Shown here: one piece after another, positions 1 through 9,172 of the stretch
How positions within the stretch are numbered: position 1 is the first letter of the stretch
Layout of the letters: every line of letters starts with the position of its first letter
Origin: Flavobacteriales bacterium UBA4110
GTDB lineage: Bacteria > Bacteroidota > Bacteroidia > Flavobacteriales > Weeksellaceae
Assembly: GCA_002383165.1 (NCBI GenBank)
Contig: DFXK01000002.1
Coordinates: 53,318-117,317, forward strand
Direction: 5' to 3'
DNA: 64,000 nt
The notes under the pieces: model-generated
Databases searched by the model: none
What the model was told of the DNA's origin: nothing
Seen by the model: only the letters and a program-made list of their open reading frames with translations
Program-made: the position numbers and the translations under genes

Positions 1-425
1 ATATAATTCAGTCCGTATATGCCGTCTGCATTGGCACCGGATAATAAAATTGCTAAAAGATTTTCTTTGTACACCTGTGATGCCGATACAAAAGAAATGT
101 CTATAGAAGGTCTCGAAAAGTGATGCTTTTCTGACCTGTCCAAAGAAAGATTGCTCTTCGAATCAAATAGAAGATGATAATCTGCCGGGGCGATATATAT
201 TTTATCATTTTCTATTTCCGTTTTATCTTCTATTTCAATCACCTTCTTTTCTGTAAATTGCTGAAGTAATGACTGCAATATACTTGTAGATTGTGCTTTT
301 CTATGGACCACAAGGACAATGGGAAAATCTAATTCCCTATTCAAACCGCGAACAAGATCGATTATGACCTGCAGGCTGCCTGCAGATCCGCCAATAATCA
401 CCAATTCTGTCCGTATCTTTTGCAT
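1..425 (-). CDS. cheB: CheB-type protein-glutamate methylesterase (partial, C-terminus outside window)
   Basis: The reading frame starts at an ATG at 425 and runs off the left edge after about 141 residues. It begins directly with the methylesterase fold. The visible motifs are GGSAGS near residue 13 (nucleophile serine), VVHRK near residue 41 (histidine) and GANADG near the edge (aspartate), which match the Ser-His-Asp triad of the CheB catalytic domain. There is no N-terminal receiver domain, unlike classical CheB, so the output could be controlled by the separate receiver protein two genes upstream. It starts 2 nt after the CheR stop codon and is the last visible gene of the operon. The family demethylates or deamidates glutamates on chemoreceptors, but no receptor gene is in view, so the substrate is unknown. 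Confidence 0.85.
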   Translation of the reverse strand, partial: MQKIRTELVIIGGSAGSLQVIIDLVRGLNRELDFPIVLVVHRKAQSTSILQSLLQQFTEKKVIEIEDKTEIENDKIYIAPADYHLLFDSKSNLSLDRSEKHHFSRPSIDISFVSASQVYKENLLAILLSGANADGIYGLNY

Positions 426-427
426 CT

Positions 428-1258
428 TTAGTTCTGTATCGTTTTTTTCCAGATTTTTTGATCATTGATCTGCTGGTAGGTCTTTCCTAAGTTAGAAAAC
501 CGTAATGTTTCTTTCGACCCTAGTGCAAGATATCCCAGATTTTCCAAACTGTCATCAAACAATTTGAATACCCGTTCCTGCAAAGGCTTATCAAAATAGA
601 TCAGGACATTCCTACAGACAATCAGCTGAAAGCTGTTAAATGAGCTATCAGACACTAGATTATGGGTAGAAAGAATCATTTTTTCTTTCAGACTACTGTC
701 AAATCTTGCACTATCATAATTTGCAGTATAATAATCTGAAAAGTCTTTTTTACCCCCTGATAAAATATAATTTTCAGAATACGTCTTCATCTGACTAATG
801 GGAAATACACCTGCTCTCGCCGTTTCTAAAACTGAAGGATTAATGTCTGTCGCATAAATTAACGATTTATGATATAACCCTGCCTCTTTCAGAAGTATTG
901 CAACAGAATACGCTTCTTCCCCAGTAGAACATCCAGCAACCCATATTCTTATAAGTGGATAGGTTCCAAGCTGTGGAAGTATATTTTCTCTTAGTTCTTT
1001 AAAGAAATATGGATCTCTGAACATCTCTGTGACATTGACTGTTACTTCTTCTATAAAGCGCTTCAGATAATTTGGTTCGTTAATAAGTGTATATCTCAGT
1101 TCTGCAAAGCTCGTAAACTTATCTATCAGGCAAATTCTATTAACGCGCCTTTTGAAAGATGCCCGGCTGTATAGCGAAAAGTCATAGCCATACAAATCAT
1201 AAACATCTTTTATCAGATATTCTAACTCTTCATCTTTTACAATTCCGGGTTCTATCAT
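428..1258 (-). CDS. cheR: CheR-type SAM-dependent protein-glutamate O-methyltransferase
   Basis: This is a 276-residue protein of normal CheR length. An N-terminal helical domain (residues about 10-75) is followed by TEMFRDPYFF (77-86), the SAM-binding loop AGCSTGEEAYS (108-118), the acidic strand ATDIN (136-140) and CRNVLIYF (215-222), all CheR signatures. The family methylates glutamates on chemoreceptors or receptor-like sensor proteins. The gene overlaps the upstream receiver gene by 1 nt (TAATG) and is followed 2 nt later by cheB, so the three are surely co-transcribed. With two membrane or soluble hybrid kinases upstream and no MCP, a role in adapting a kinase pathway rather than swimming chemotaxis is an inference. 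Confidence 0.9.
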   Translation of the reverse strand: MIEPGIVKDEELEYLIKDVYDLYGYDFSLYSRASFKRRVNRICLIDKFTSFAELRYTLINEPNYLKRFIEEVTVNVTEMFRDPYFFKELRENILPQLGTYPLIRIWVAGCSTGEEAYSVAILLKEAGLYHKSLIYATDINPSVLETARAGVFPISQMKTYSENYILSGGKKDFSDYYTANYDSARFDSSLKEKMILSTHNLVSDSSFNSFQLIVCRNVLIYFDKPLQERVFKLFDDSLENLGYLALGSKETLRFSNLGKTYQQINDQKIWKKTIQN

Positions 1259-1623
1259 TATGATAATTTTTCAATGGTATTTAAAAGAGTATCAACATTA
1301 ATTGGTTTTGTAACATAATCATCTGCTCCTGCTTCCAAACATTTTTCACGGTCTTCTGGCATGGCTTGCGCTGTCACGGCAATAATTATGTTATTATTAA
1401 TTGATGTTGTTCCACGGATAATTTTCATCGTCTGATAGCCATCCATATCCGGCATCATCATATCCATTAATATGACTTTTATATCTGGTTCATTCTTTAA
1501 CATTGTAATGGCTTCGTTTCCGGACAGGGAACTTCTAACATCATAACCTTTTGATTGTAATGTTAGCTTTAGAGCAAATATATTTCTAGGATCGTCATCT
1601 ACGATCAGTATTTTTTTCTTCAT
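1258..1623 (-). CDS. Single-domain response regulator (receiver only)
   Basis: This 121-residue protein is a stand-alone CheY-like receiver. The acidic pocket is DDD at residues 9-11, the phospho-acceptor is Asp54 in the ILMDMMMP segment, the conserved threonine lies in AVTAQ (82-86) and the lysine is Lys106 in TKP. No output domain is present. It is closely similar to the third receiver of the neighbouring hybrid kinase (both have the DDDxRNIF start and MDMMMP), which suggests a split or duplicated phosphorelay module. It lies 1 nt downstream of that kinase stop and overlaps cheR by 1 nt. It could carry phosphate from the kinases to CheB, CheR or a distant phosphotransfer protein; the target is not visible. 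Confidence 0.9.
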   Translation of the reverse strand: MKKKILIVDDDPRNIFALKLTLQSKGYDVRSSLSGNEAITMLKNEPDIKVILMDMMMPDMDGYQTMKIIRGTTSINNNIIIAVTAQAMPEDREKCLEAGADDYVTKPINVDTLLNTIEKLS

Positions 1624-1624
1624 A

Positions 1625-4600
1625 TTAACTTTCGTATAGCCATACTCTTAATAATGACAGCAACTGATCTATATCCACAGGTTTTGAAATATAATCCGAA
1701 GCGCCTGCAGTAATACATTTATCCCTATCTCCTATCATTGATTTTGCAGTAACGGCAATGATTGGCAGTCTTTTATATTCTGGCATTTTTCTTATTTCTC
1801 TGATGGTCTCATAACCATCCATTTCCGGCATCATCATATCCATAAGAACCACATCAATATCAGGGTTTTTATTAATCTGCTCCAATGCCTGTTTCCCATC
1901 CATTGCCAAGATGACTTCTACCTTATATTTTTCCAGAGCTTTAGTGAGAGAAAAGATATTACGTGCATCATCATCTGTTATAAGAACTTTTTTGCCACTT
2001 AACACCTCTGTTAGTGATCCTAAAGTTTTAGTTCTGGTTTCTTCGGTATTATTTTTTTCTGCAACCAAGTGTAGAAATAGTCCCACTTCATCCAAAATTC
2101 TCTGATAAGAATGTGCTGTTTTTACAACAATAGAATCTGCATATTGCTTTATTTTTAACTCTTCCGAAGTTGATAAACTATGTTCAGTGAAAATGATTAT
2201 CGGAAGATTTTCAAGACCTTCATTGCTTTTAATAGATTCTACAATCTCATACTCTTTTCCACGGAACGCTCCGATATCTAGAATGACACAATCTACTTTA
2301 TCTGAGTACAACGCTTTCACACTGTCTTCGACATTATTCTCTACAGAAAGTCCGATATCGTAACTGCTGAGGAAGTAAGACAATGCAGATGCATGTCTTG
2401 CATTTTCCTCCACAATCAGAACTTTTTGAGAAGATTTTCTAATGGTTTCTTCTATCTTTCTGAATATCTTGTTCATTTCTTCCAGTGCAAGAGGCTTATT
2501 GATAAAATCAACAGCGCCTTTCATTAAACTCTCTTGTTTAGCTCTTAACGAAGACATCATATGAACAGGAATATGTCTGGTAGCTGTAGTAGATTTCAGC
2601 TCATCCATTACCTGCCAACCATCTTTTACAGGTAGCTGTATATCAAGAAGGATCGCAGAAGGATGATATTGCATGGCAGCAGACAACGCAAGATCCCCTC
2701 TTACTACTACAACACCTTTATAATCCTGAAGCCTCGAATATTTTAGCAAGGCTTTTGCAAAATTGGTATCATCTTCTACAATGAGTATTACCTTATCGCC
2801 TTCTTTGATTGCTTCTCTGTCATCTTCCACATCATCGGGGATTTTTAGTGATTTTGAAGATATGATATTATCAGAAAGAATATTCTGTATAATTTCTGCA
2901 TCGTCTTTGATAGTTTCTACTTTATTCTGATCTGTTTCTGTAATCTCTATATCATCTTTTTTGATCACAGGAATTATCAGGCTAAAATCACTTCCTTCAT
3001 TTTCTTTACTTGTTAATGTAAGTTCACCGCCAAGTAATCTTGCAATTTCCCTGCTAATAGAAAGTCCGAGACCTGTTCCTCCAAATTTTCGTCTCGTAGA
3101 TCCATCTGCCTGTTGAAACGCTTCGAATATTACATTTTGCTTATCTGCAGGGATACCAATTCCGGTATCTTTCACCGAAAATATGACAAAATCCTTTTGT
3201 TTTGGATCCTTTTTTATATGAAGGGTAATGCTACCTTTTGATGTGAATTTAGCTGCGTTAGAAAGCAGATTTCTCAAAACCTGATCTAGGCGCAAACGGT
3301 CTGTCTCAATACTCTTGTTTACATCTTCATCGATAATGATATTAAACTGTAAAGATTTTTGCTTAAGAATTGGATCGAACAGATTTTTCAAATCTTTTAC
3401 CACATCATTCAGCATAATGGTCTGATGCTCCAGTGTCATTTTACCTGACTCTATTTTCGCCAAATCCAGAATTTCATCTATCAAAGTAAGGAGACTTGTT
3501 CCAGAACTTTGGATTACTTTTGCAGACTCCACCTGATCTTCATTCAGGTTTTCATCAGGATTTTCTGCCATTAGCCTAGAAAGTAGCAAAATAGAGTTGA
3601 GTGGGGTTCGGAGTTCGTGTGACATATTCGCCAGAAATTCCGATTTATATTTGGTGCTGAGCGCCAGTTCTTCTACCTTACGCTGTATCTCGGCATTTCT
3701 TTCTGCTATCAGAATATTTTTTTCTTCCAGTAACTTGGATCGCTCTTCCAGCTCGGCATTAGTCTGCATAAGCTCTTCCTGCTGTACTTTCAATTCCTCT
3801 TCAGAAGCCTGCAATTTTTGAGTCTGCGCTTCCAACTCCGTATTCAGATTTTCGAGTTCGGAATGCTGAACCATCAATTCTTCGGACTGAGTCTGAGTTT
3901 CTTCTAATAATCGTTGTTCTTGCTCTCTACCTTTTGCAGCGCCTATGGCGACAGCAATATTTCTACTACCTTCCGCAAAATATTCTAATTTTTGATCACT
4001 GAATTTCTCTGTAGAACTCAGTTCAATAACGCCAAAATTTTGGTGGCCGGCAACGATAGGAAGTAACAAAATGCTGTTTACCTGAACCTTGCTGCTTGCA
4101 AAAGAAACTGCAAAATCAGAATCATTAATATTATTAAAAACTTTAATCTTTTTCTCCACAAAAACCTGTCCCACCATTCCTTCTCCGGAGTCAAATATTT
4201 TTTTCATTCTGTCTTCCAGTCCGTACGCTGCTTTCAGTTTCAGTCTTCCATCATCATTTAAATATATCGCCCCATTGATACAGTTTGCATACTCTATAAA
4301 ATGTTTCAGTGACTCATTGCTCACATCCTGTACAGACTTGTTACCTACCAATGATTCATTGAGCAAAACAAGTCCGGTCTGTCGCCATTCACTATTATTG
4401 ATTTTGTCAAAAGATTTTTTAAGAGAATCTGTCATATGATTAAGCGACTCTACCAGATCACCTAAATCATCCTGAGAATTGTCTGTCGCTTTCTGACTGT
4501 AATCTCCACTGGCTACTTTATTCGCAATTTGTTTGATGGCGTTCACACGTCTGGTGATCTCAAAATCTTTAGCTTTCAGTTCTTTTTCCAGCTTATCTCT

Positions 4601-5221
4601 TCTGATGAGGTCAGCTCTCATTTTCGTGTAAAAGAACACAGTCACAATGATAGCTGCAATTGCCGAAAGTATGATGAATAAAACAGTGGTGTTAGAAGAT
4701 TTTGTGAGATCTTTGTTTTTGATTTCAAGCTTTTTTTCTTCATTCCTTACAAAGTCATTGACTAACATTCTGGAACGGTCCATATATGATTTACTCATCA
4801 GGAACTGTTGTTCAGTCATGACAATGCCTTTTTTTCTGTTTTCTACAAAAATTTTAAAATTATCAATGTTATATTTTATATTTTTTTCTAAATTATCCAG
4901 AACTTCGCGCTGATTGCCGTTATCAGTATTTAGAGATTTTACTCTATTCATAGCATTAGGAAGCTCTTTTAAACCTTTATTGAATGGTTCCAAGAAGCTT
5001 TCTCTACCTGTTAACTGATAACCTCTGCTTCCAGTTTCGACATCTAGAAGTGCTACCAAAATATCCTTAACAGCTGTTATTGATTTTCGGCTTGCCGTGA
5101 GTGTTTCGCGGTTTTCCATCTGATTCTGAATACTGAGATAGGAAGCTACTGAACTGGCAATAAGTATTAAGAGTGAAAAACCGACGCCTACCTGTAGATT
5201 TCTTATAATTTTCTTTGGCAT
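1625..5221 (-). CDS. Membrane hybrid histidine kinase, CHASE3-HAMP-GAF-HK-REC-REC-REC
   Basis: This 1198-residue protein has a first membrane segment at about 12-30, a CHASE3-type helical periplasmic domain (about 35-175), a second membrane segment (about 178-197) and a HAMP linker (200-270). A GAF domain (about 285-428) and a long coiled coil (432-520) follow. The HisKA motif SHELRTP has His535. The ATPase domain has the N box around Asn655, DTGIGIP (685-691) and GGTGLGL (714-720). Three receivers follow with aspartates 860, 982 and 1128. The second is divergent, with GAFRGKE in place of the usual MPxxDG, but it keeps its aspartate. Kinases of this layout read a periplasmic or cytosolic ligand and feed a phosphorelay. 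It is 6 nt downstream of the other kinase gene. Confidence 0.9.
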   Translation of the reverse strand: MPKKIIRNLQVGVGFSLLILIASSVASYLSIQNQMENRETLTASRKSITAVKDILVALLDVETGSRGYQLTGRESFLEPFNKGLKELPNAMNRVKSLNTDNGNQREVLDNLEKNIKYNIDNFKIFVENRKKGIVMTEQQFLMSKSYMDRSRMLVNDFVRNEEKKLEIKNKDLTKSSNTTVLFIILSAIAAIIVTVFFYTKMRADLIRRDKLEKELKAKDFEITRRVNAIKQIANKVASGDYSQKATDNSQDDLGDLVESLNHMTDSLKKSFDKINNSEWRQTGLVLLNESLVGNKSVQDVSNESLKHFIEYANCINGAIYLNDDGRLKLKAAYGLEDRMKKIFDSGEGMVGQVFVEKKIKVFNNINDSDFAVSFASSKVQVNSILLLPIVAGHQNFGVIELSSTEKFSDQKLEYFAEGSRNIAVAIGAAKGREQEQRLLEETQTQSEELMVQHSELENLNTELEAQTQKLQASEEELKVQQEELMQTNAELEERSKLLEEKNILIAERNAEIQRKVEELALSTKYKSEFLANMSHELRTPLNSILLLSRLMAENPDENLNEDQVESAKVIQSSGTSLLTLIDEILDLAKIESGKMTLEHQTIMLNDVVKDLKNLFDPILKQKSLQFNIIIDEDVNKSIETDRLRLDQVLRNLLSNAAKFTSKGSITLHIKKDPKQKDFVIFSVKDTGIGIPADKQNVIFEAFQQADGSTRRKFGGTGLGLSISREIARLLGGELTLTSKENEGSDFSLIIPVIKKDDIEITETDQNKVETIKDDAEIIQNILSDNIISSKSLKIPDDVEDDREAIKEGDKVILIVEDDTNFAKALLKYSRLQDYKGVVVVRGDLALSAAMQYHPSAILLDIQLPVKDGWQVMDELKSTTATRHIPVHMMSSLRAKQESLMKGAVDFINKPLALEEMNKIFRKIEETIRKSSQKVLIVEENARHASALSYFLSSYDIGLSVENNVEDSVKALYSDKVDCVILDIGAFRGKEYEIVESIKSNEGLENLPIIIFTEHSLSTSEELKIKQYADSIVVKTAHSYQRILDEVGLFLHLVAEKNNTEETRTKTLGSLTEVLSGKKVLITDDDARNIFSLTKALEKYKVEVILAMDGKQALEQINKNPDIDVVLMDMMMPEMDGYETIREIRKMPEYKRLPIIAVTAKSMIGDRDKCITAGASDYISKPVDIDQLLSLLRVWLYES

Positions 5222-5227
5222 AAAAAA

Positions 5228-6694
5228 TTAGTTTATTGGCAATGTAAAATAAAATGTGGAACCTTCTCCTATCTCACTGGATACGCCTATGGTTCCGTGA
5301 TGTTGCTTGATGATTTCCGAACAAATATAAAGACCGATTCCCATACCTTGAAACTGTAAAGAAGATTCTTCCACACGGTAAAACTTATGGAAAACATATT
5401 CCTGCTTAAAGGCTGGAATTCCTATTCCAAAATCCGTTACACTTATCCGAACCTCCTTTTCATCCCAGAAGCTGGTTACAATAATCTGATTATTGTGTGG
5501 AGAATATTTGATGGCATTACTTAGAAAATTAATAAGAACCTGCTCTATCCTGATTTTATCAAAAGGAATGAGAAAGTCCGGCTCCATACCGTGTCTTTCA
5601 ATTTTCACCGCTGTTGCGCTAGTATTGAGAATGGTTTCTATGGCATTTTGAATAACCAATTCTAAATTTTCCGGCTTTTTATTAATTATCAATTTACCGT
5701 TGTCAATTTTCGAGACATCCAGCAGATCGGTGATAAGACTATTAAGCTTTTCAATCTGATCCAGCGTTTTTTTCACATAAACCAATTCGGAGTTTTCCTC
5801 ATTTTGTTTTAGTTTCCTTTCCAGCAGCTGTGTATATGCCTTAATACTCGTAAGTGGCGTTTTCAGCTCGTGGCTGGCAATACTTAGAAATTCATCTTTT
5901 TCCTGCTCTATCCTTTTCTGATCATCAATATCCGTAAAAGTTCCGACCCAGTTTTTGATATAGTCTCCTTCAAAAACAGGTGACATCCTAAGCAGGTGAT
6001 ATCTGTAAAGATTTGTTTCGATATTTTTTATTCTGATTTCAAGTTCGAGAGATTTACCTCTTTTTCTACATTCTTCGAATTCTGTTCTGATATCCTTATC
6101 TTCAGGATGTGTTTCCGGGAACTGCTGTTTGGATTCGGAATACTGATACCACTTACAATTGACGAAATCAACTTCTGCATTTTCATTTAGCGTAAAAGCA
6201 ATTTGAGGCAATGCCTGAAGCATTAGATGAAAATGATCGATCTGAGATTTCATCGTAGCCTGAGATTCACGTCTCCCTTTCACTTCCAGTTCCAAGTTTT
6301 GCTGGTTTTTTTTGAGTGCAAGGTTATTTTCCTGAAGGTTATAAAAAGTTTTTACTTTCAGCAGGAGGATATCTGGATCAATCGGTTTGGTGACATAATC
6401 TATACCACCCGATTTATAACCTTTGGTAATGAATCTTTTTTCGGTACTTACAGCGGATAAAAAAACAATAGGAATATCCTTTGTTTTGCTGTAGCCGGAA
6501 AGAGTTTCCGCCACTTCGAAGCCATCCATATCTGGCATCTGGACGTCAAGAATAATTAGCGAATAGGTATTTTTAAGCGCTTTTACCAAAGCTTTCTCAC
6601 CGGAATCTGCAGTATCAACCTGAAAATTATTAGACTCTAATAATTTCTTTAAGGAATAGATATTGTTCTGGTTATCATCGACAATTAAAACCAT
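5228..6694 (-). CDS. Soluble hybrid kinase, REC-coiled coil-PAS-HK
   Basis: This 488-residue protein carries an N-terminal receiver (Asp50, Lys103 in TKP), a coiled coil (about 115-150), a PAS domain (about 155-262), HisKA with His275 in SHELKTP, and an ATPase domain with N box Asn393, DFGIGIP (421-427) and GMGIGL (450-455). No membrane segment is visible, so it should be cytosolic. A receiver placed before the kinase suggests its activity is set by phosphorylation from another kinase, plausibly the membrane hybrid kinase encoded 6 nt downstream. It is the first gene of the operon, with a candidate promoter about 50 nt upstream. Confidence 0.9.
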   Translation of the reverse strand: MVLIVDDNQNNIYSLKKLLESNNFQVDTADSGEKALVKALKNTYSLIILDVQMPDMDGFEVAETLSGYSKTKDIPIVFLSAVSTEKRFITKGYKSGGIDYVTKPIDPDILLLKVKTFYNLQENNLALKKNQQNLELEVKGRRESQATMKSQIDHFHLMLQALPQIAFTLNENAEVDFVNCKWYQYSESKQQFPETHPEDKDIRTEFEECRKRGKSLELEIRIKNIETNLYRYHLLRMSPVFEGDYIKNWVGTFTDIDDQKRIEQEKDEFLSIASHELKTPLTSIKAYTQLLERKLKQNEENSELVYVKKTLDQIEKLNSLITDLLDVSKIDNGKLIINKKPENLELVIQNAIETILNTSATAVKIERHGMEPDFLIPFDKIRIEQVLINFLSNAIKYSPHNNQIIVTSFWDEKEVRISVTDFGIGIPAFKQEYVFHKFYRVEESSLQFQGMGIGLYICSEIIKQHHGTIGVSSEIGEGSTFYFTLPIN

Positions 6695-6741
6695 AGATTT
6701 TTAGACTGTACTGTTTTTATAATTTTAAGATTTTAAACGGT

Positions 6742-6749
6742 CAAAAATA
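6742..6749 (-). promoter_or_regulatory. Candidate -7 box for the kinase/cheR/cheB operon
   Basis: The minus strand reads TATTTTTG here, a match to the Bacteroidota -7 consensus TAnnTTTG, about 48 nt upstream of the first kinase start. No clean TTTG -33 box is seen at the usual spacing. Confidence 0.45.
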
Positions 6750-6901
6750 CTTACAATTTTTCGATAAACTATATTTTTGAGTTATAATCAAACAGAATAA
6801 TATTTAGAAAACACATTTCTTTCGATTACAAGAAAATCTCACTAATCAAAAATCATTCTAAAGTTGATAATTATTATTTTTTTTTCAAAAAAAGTAATTG
6901 C

Positions 6902-6933
6902 TTGAGCGGAAAAGTAGTAAAAACGTAACTTTG
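6902..6933 (+). promoter_or_regulatory. Promoter of the radical SAM gene
   Basis: TTG at 6902-6904 and TAACTTTG at 6926-6933 are separated by 21 nt, fitting the Bacteroidota TTTG-N17-23-TAnnTTTG layout. Transcription should start near 6940. This promoter lies inside the longest open frame, so the upstream TTG at 6898 cannot be the real start. Confidence 0.65.
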
Positions 6934-6948
6934 CATAAAATATCATTT

Positions 6949-9144
6949 TTGAAAGATCTCCTGCTCATAACGCCGCCATTTACCCAGCTCAACACACCAT
7001 ATCCTGCGACAGCTTATATCAAAGGTTTTCTGAATACCAAACATTTTTCTAGCTTCCAGATGGATCTCGGAATTGAGGTGATTCTGGAATTATTTTGTTC
7101 CGATGGACTGCGAAAGGTCTTTAATGCAAACATAGACCATCAGCATTTTTCCGAAAACTCTGAGAGAATATGGGCGCTGAGAGAAGATTATATCTATACA
7201 GTGGATCAGGTGCTAATGTTTCTTCAGAATCAAAACCCAACATTGGCCAGGCAGATCTGTTCTATGAACTTCCTTCCGGAAGCGTCACGATTCAATCAGT
7301 TGGATGATCTGGACTTTGCTTTCGGGAATATGGGAATGCAGGACAAGGCTAAGCATCTTGCAACGCTTTATCTGGAAGACCTTTCGGATTATATCGTGGA
7401 AAATATTGATGCGGACTTTGGATTCAGCAGGTATGCAGAGCGGCTGGGAAAAAGTGCCAATTCCTTTGATGAACTGTATTCTAAAATCAATGCCGAGGAA
7501 ACATTTACCGATCATATCACCTTAAAAATTCTAAAAGAAAAATTAGATAGTGTCCAGCCAAAACTAGTTTGCTTTTCGGTGCCTTTTCCAGGTAATTTAT
7601 ACTCTGCTTTCCGGTGCGCAAAGTTTATAAAAAAACATTATCCACACGTAGAAACAGCGATGGGCGGAGGCTTCCCAAACACGGAACTTCGGGATTTAAA
7701 AGATGCCCGGGTTTTTGAATTCTTTGACTTTATTACTCTGGATGATGGCGAATTACCTTTGGAATTAGTTATAACCCGTAGCCTCCAAAAACAAGCTAAT
7801 GATGACGCAGAATTTAAAAGAACTTTCCTGCTGGAAAATGGCAACGTAACTTATAAAAACAATTCTAAAAGGCACGATTATAAACAATCGGAAATCGGGA
7901 CACCAGATTATTCCGACTTAAAACTTGATCAGTATATTTCGGTGATAGAAGTGGCGAACCCAATGCACAGCCTATGGAGTGATGGGCGCTGGAACAAGCT
8001 CACAATGGCACACGGTTGCTATTGGGGCAAATGTACTTTCTGTGATATTTCGCTGGATTATATTAAAATCTATGAACCGATTTCTGCCAAAATTTTGGTG
8101 GACAGAATGGAAGAATTGATTCAGCAGACCGGAGAAACCGGCTTTCACTTTGTGGACGAAGCCGCACCGCCAGCTCTGATGCGGGAAGTCGCTCTTGAGA
8201 TCCTAAGGAGAAATCTGGTAGTAACCTGGTGGACGCCTATCCGTTTCGAAAAAAGCTTTACTCGGGATCTATGTTTCCTGCTGAAACTTTCAGGCTGCAT
8301 CGCCGTTTCTGGTGGACTGGAAGTTGCCAGCGACCGTCTTCTGAAACTCATTGACAAAGGTGTTTCTGTAGAACAAGTAGCCAGAGTTACAAGACATTTT
8401 ACCGAGGCCGGAATTATGGTTCACGCTTATCTGATGTACGGCTACCCGACCCAGACTGTTCAGGAAACGGTGGATTCCTTGGAAATGGTTAGGCAACTGT
8501 TTGAGATGGGCGTTTTGCAAAGCAGCTTCTGGCACCAGTTTGCAATGACGGCGCATTCTCCAGTGGGGCAAAATCCTCATGAGTTTGGCGTGACGCCTGT
8601 TTTGCAGGACATTCAATTTGCGAATAATGATGTTGATTTTATTGACAAAACAGGCATTGACCACGGGAAATTTGGGTTTGGTCTCAAGAAATCGCTTTTC
8701 AACTATATGCACGGGATCAACTTCGATTTGCCGTTGCAGGAATGGTTTGATTTCAAAATCCCGAGAACAACCATTCATCCCGACTATATTCATGATTGTC
8801 TTGTGGATGAAGAAGAATTCAGTTTCAAAGCCAATTCAAAAGTGATTTTTACTAAAAAAATAGCTTTTACCAATCAAACTACCAAAACAAAAAAGGGCAA
8901 TTCCTGGAAAATGACGCAGCTCACATTCCATTTAAAAACCAATATTGTGAAAATTGAACTAGATCAGGTAAAAGCACAGTGGCTTCTTGAGATTATCAGC
9001 TCATACAGCATAGAAAATTCTAAAAAACTGACACTTCAGCAGCTTAAGGATCTTTATGAAAAGGATTTTGAAGACTTTGAACTGTTCTGGTTTTCCAAAC
9101 CGATGCAGCAGTTGAAGGAAAATGGGATTATTCTAAGTTTATAA
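6949..9144 (+). CDS. B12-binding-domain radical SAM protein
   Basis: From a TTG at 6949 the protein has about 731 residues and begins with the conserved segment KDLLLITPPFTQLNTPYPAT. The open frame extends 17 codons further up, but that stretch contains a promoter. An N-terminal cobalamin-binding-like domain spans roughly residues 1-300, with the segment AMGGGFPNTE. The radical SAM core follows, with cysteines 357, 362 and 365 (CYWGKCTFC) binding the [4Fe-4S] cluster; the spacing is CX4CX2C rather than the usual CX3CX2C. GGLEVASDRLL and AYLMYGYPTQT fit the rest of the barrel. The substrate is unknown. It is probably co-transcribed with the next gene, 28 nt away. Confidence 0.85.
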   Translation: MKDLLLITPPFTQLNTPYPATAYIKGFLNTKHFSSFQMDLGIEVILELFCSDGLRKVFNANIDHQHFSENSERIWALREDYIYTVDQVLMFLQNQNPTLARQICSMNFLPEASRFNQLDDLDFAFGNMGMQDKAKHLATLYLEDLSDYIVENIDADFGFSRYAERLGKSANSFDELYSKINAEETFTDHITLKILKEKLDSVQPKLVCFSVPFPGNLYSAFRCAKFIKKHYPHVETAMGGGFPNTELRDLKDARVFEFFDFITLDDGELPLELVITRSLQKQANDDAEFKRTFLLENGNVTYKNNSKRHDYKQSEIGTPDYSDLKLDQYISVIEVANPMHSLWSDGRWNKLTMAHGCYWGKCTFCDISLDYIKIYEPISAKILVDRMEELIQQTGETGFHFVDEAAPPALMREVALEILRRNLVVTWWTPIRFEKSFTRDLCFLLKLSGCIAVSGGLEVASDRLLKLIDKGVSVEQVARVTRHFTEAGIMVHAYLMYGYPTQTVQETVDSLEMVRQLFEMGVLQSSFWHQFAMTAHSPVGQNPHEFGVTPVLQDIQFANNDVDFIDKTGIDHGKFGFGLKKSLFNYMHGINFDLPLQEWFDFKIPRTTIHPDYIHDCLVDEEEFSFKANSKVIFTKKIAFTNQTTKTKKGNSWKMTQLTFHLKTNIVKIELDQVKAQWLLEIISSYSIENSKKLTLQQLKDLYEKDFEDFELFWFSKPMQQLKENGIILSL

Positions 9145-9172
9145 TTATCCGTCTACTTTATATCGTATTAAT

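Noticed and set aside
8290..8793. A 167-codon open frame on the minus strand
   Set aside because: It lies fully inside the radical SAM gene and shows no protein-like features; it is an antisense shadow.
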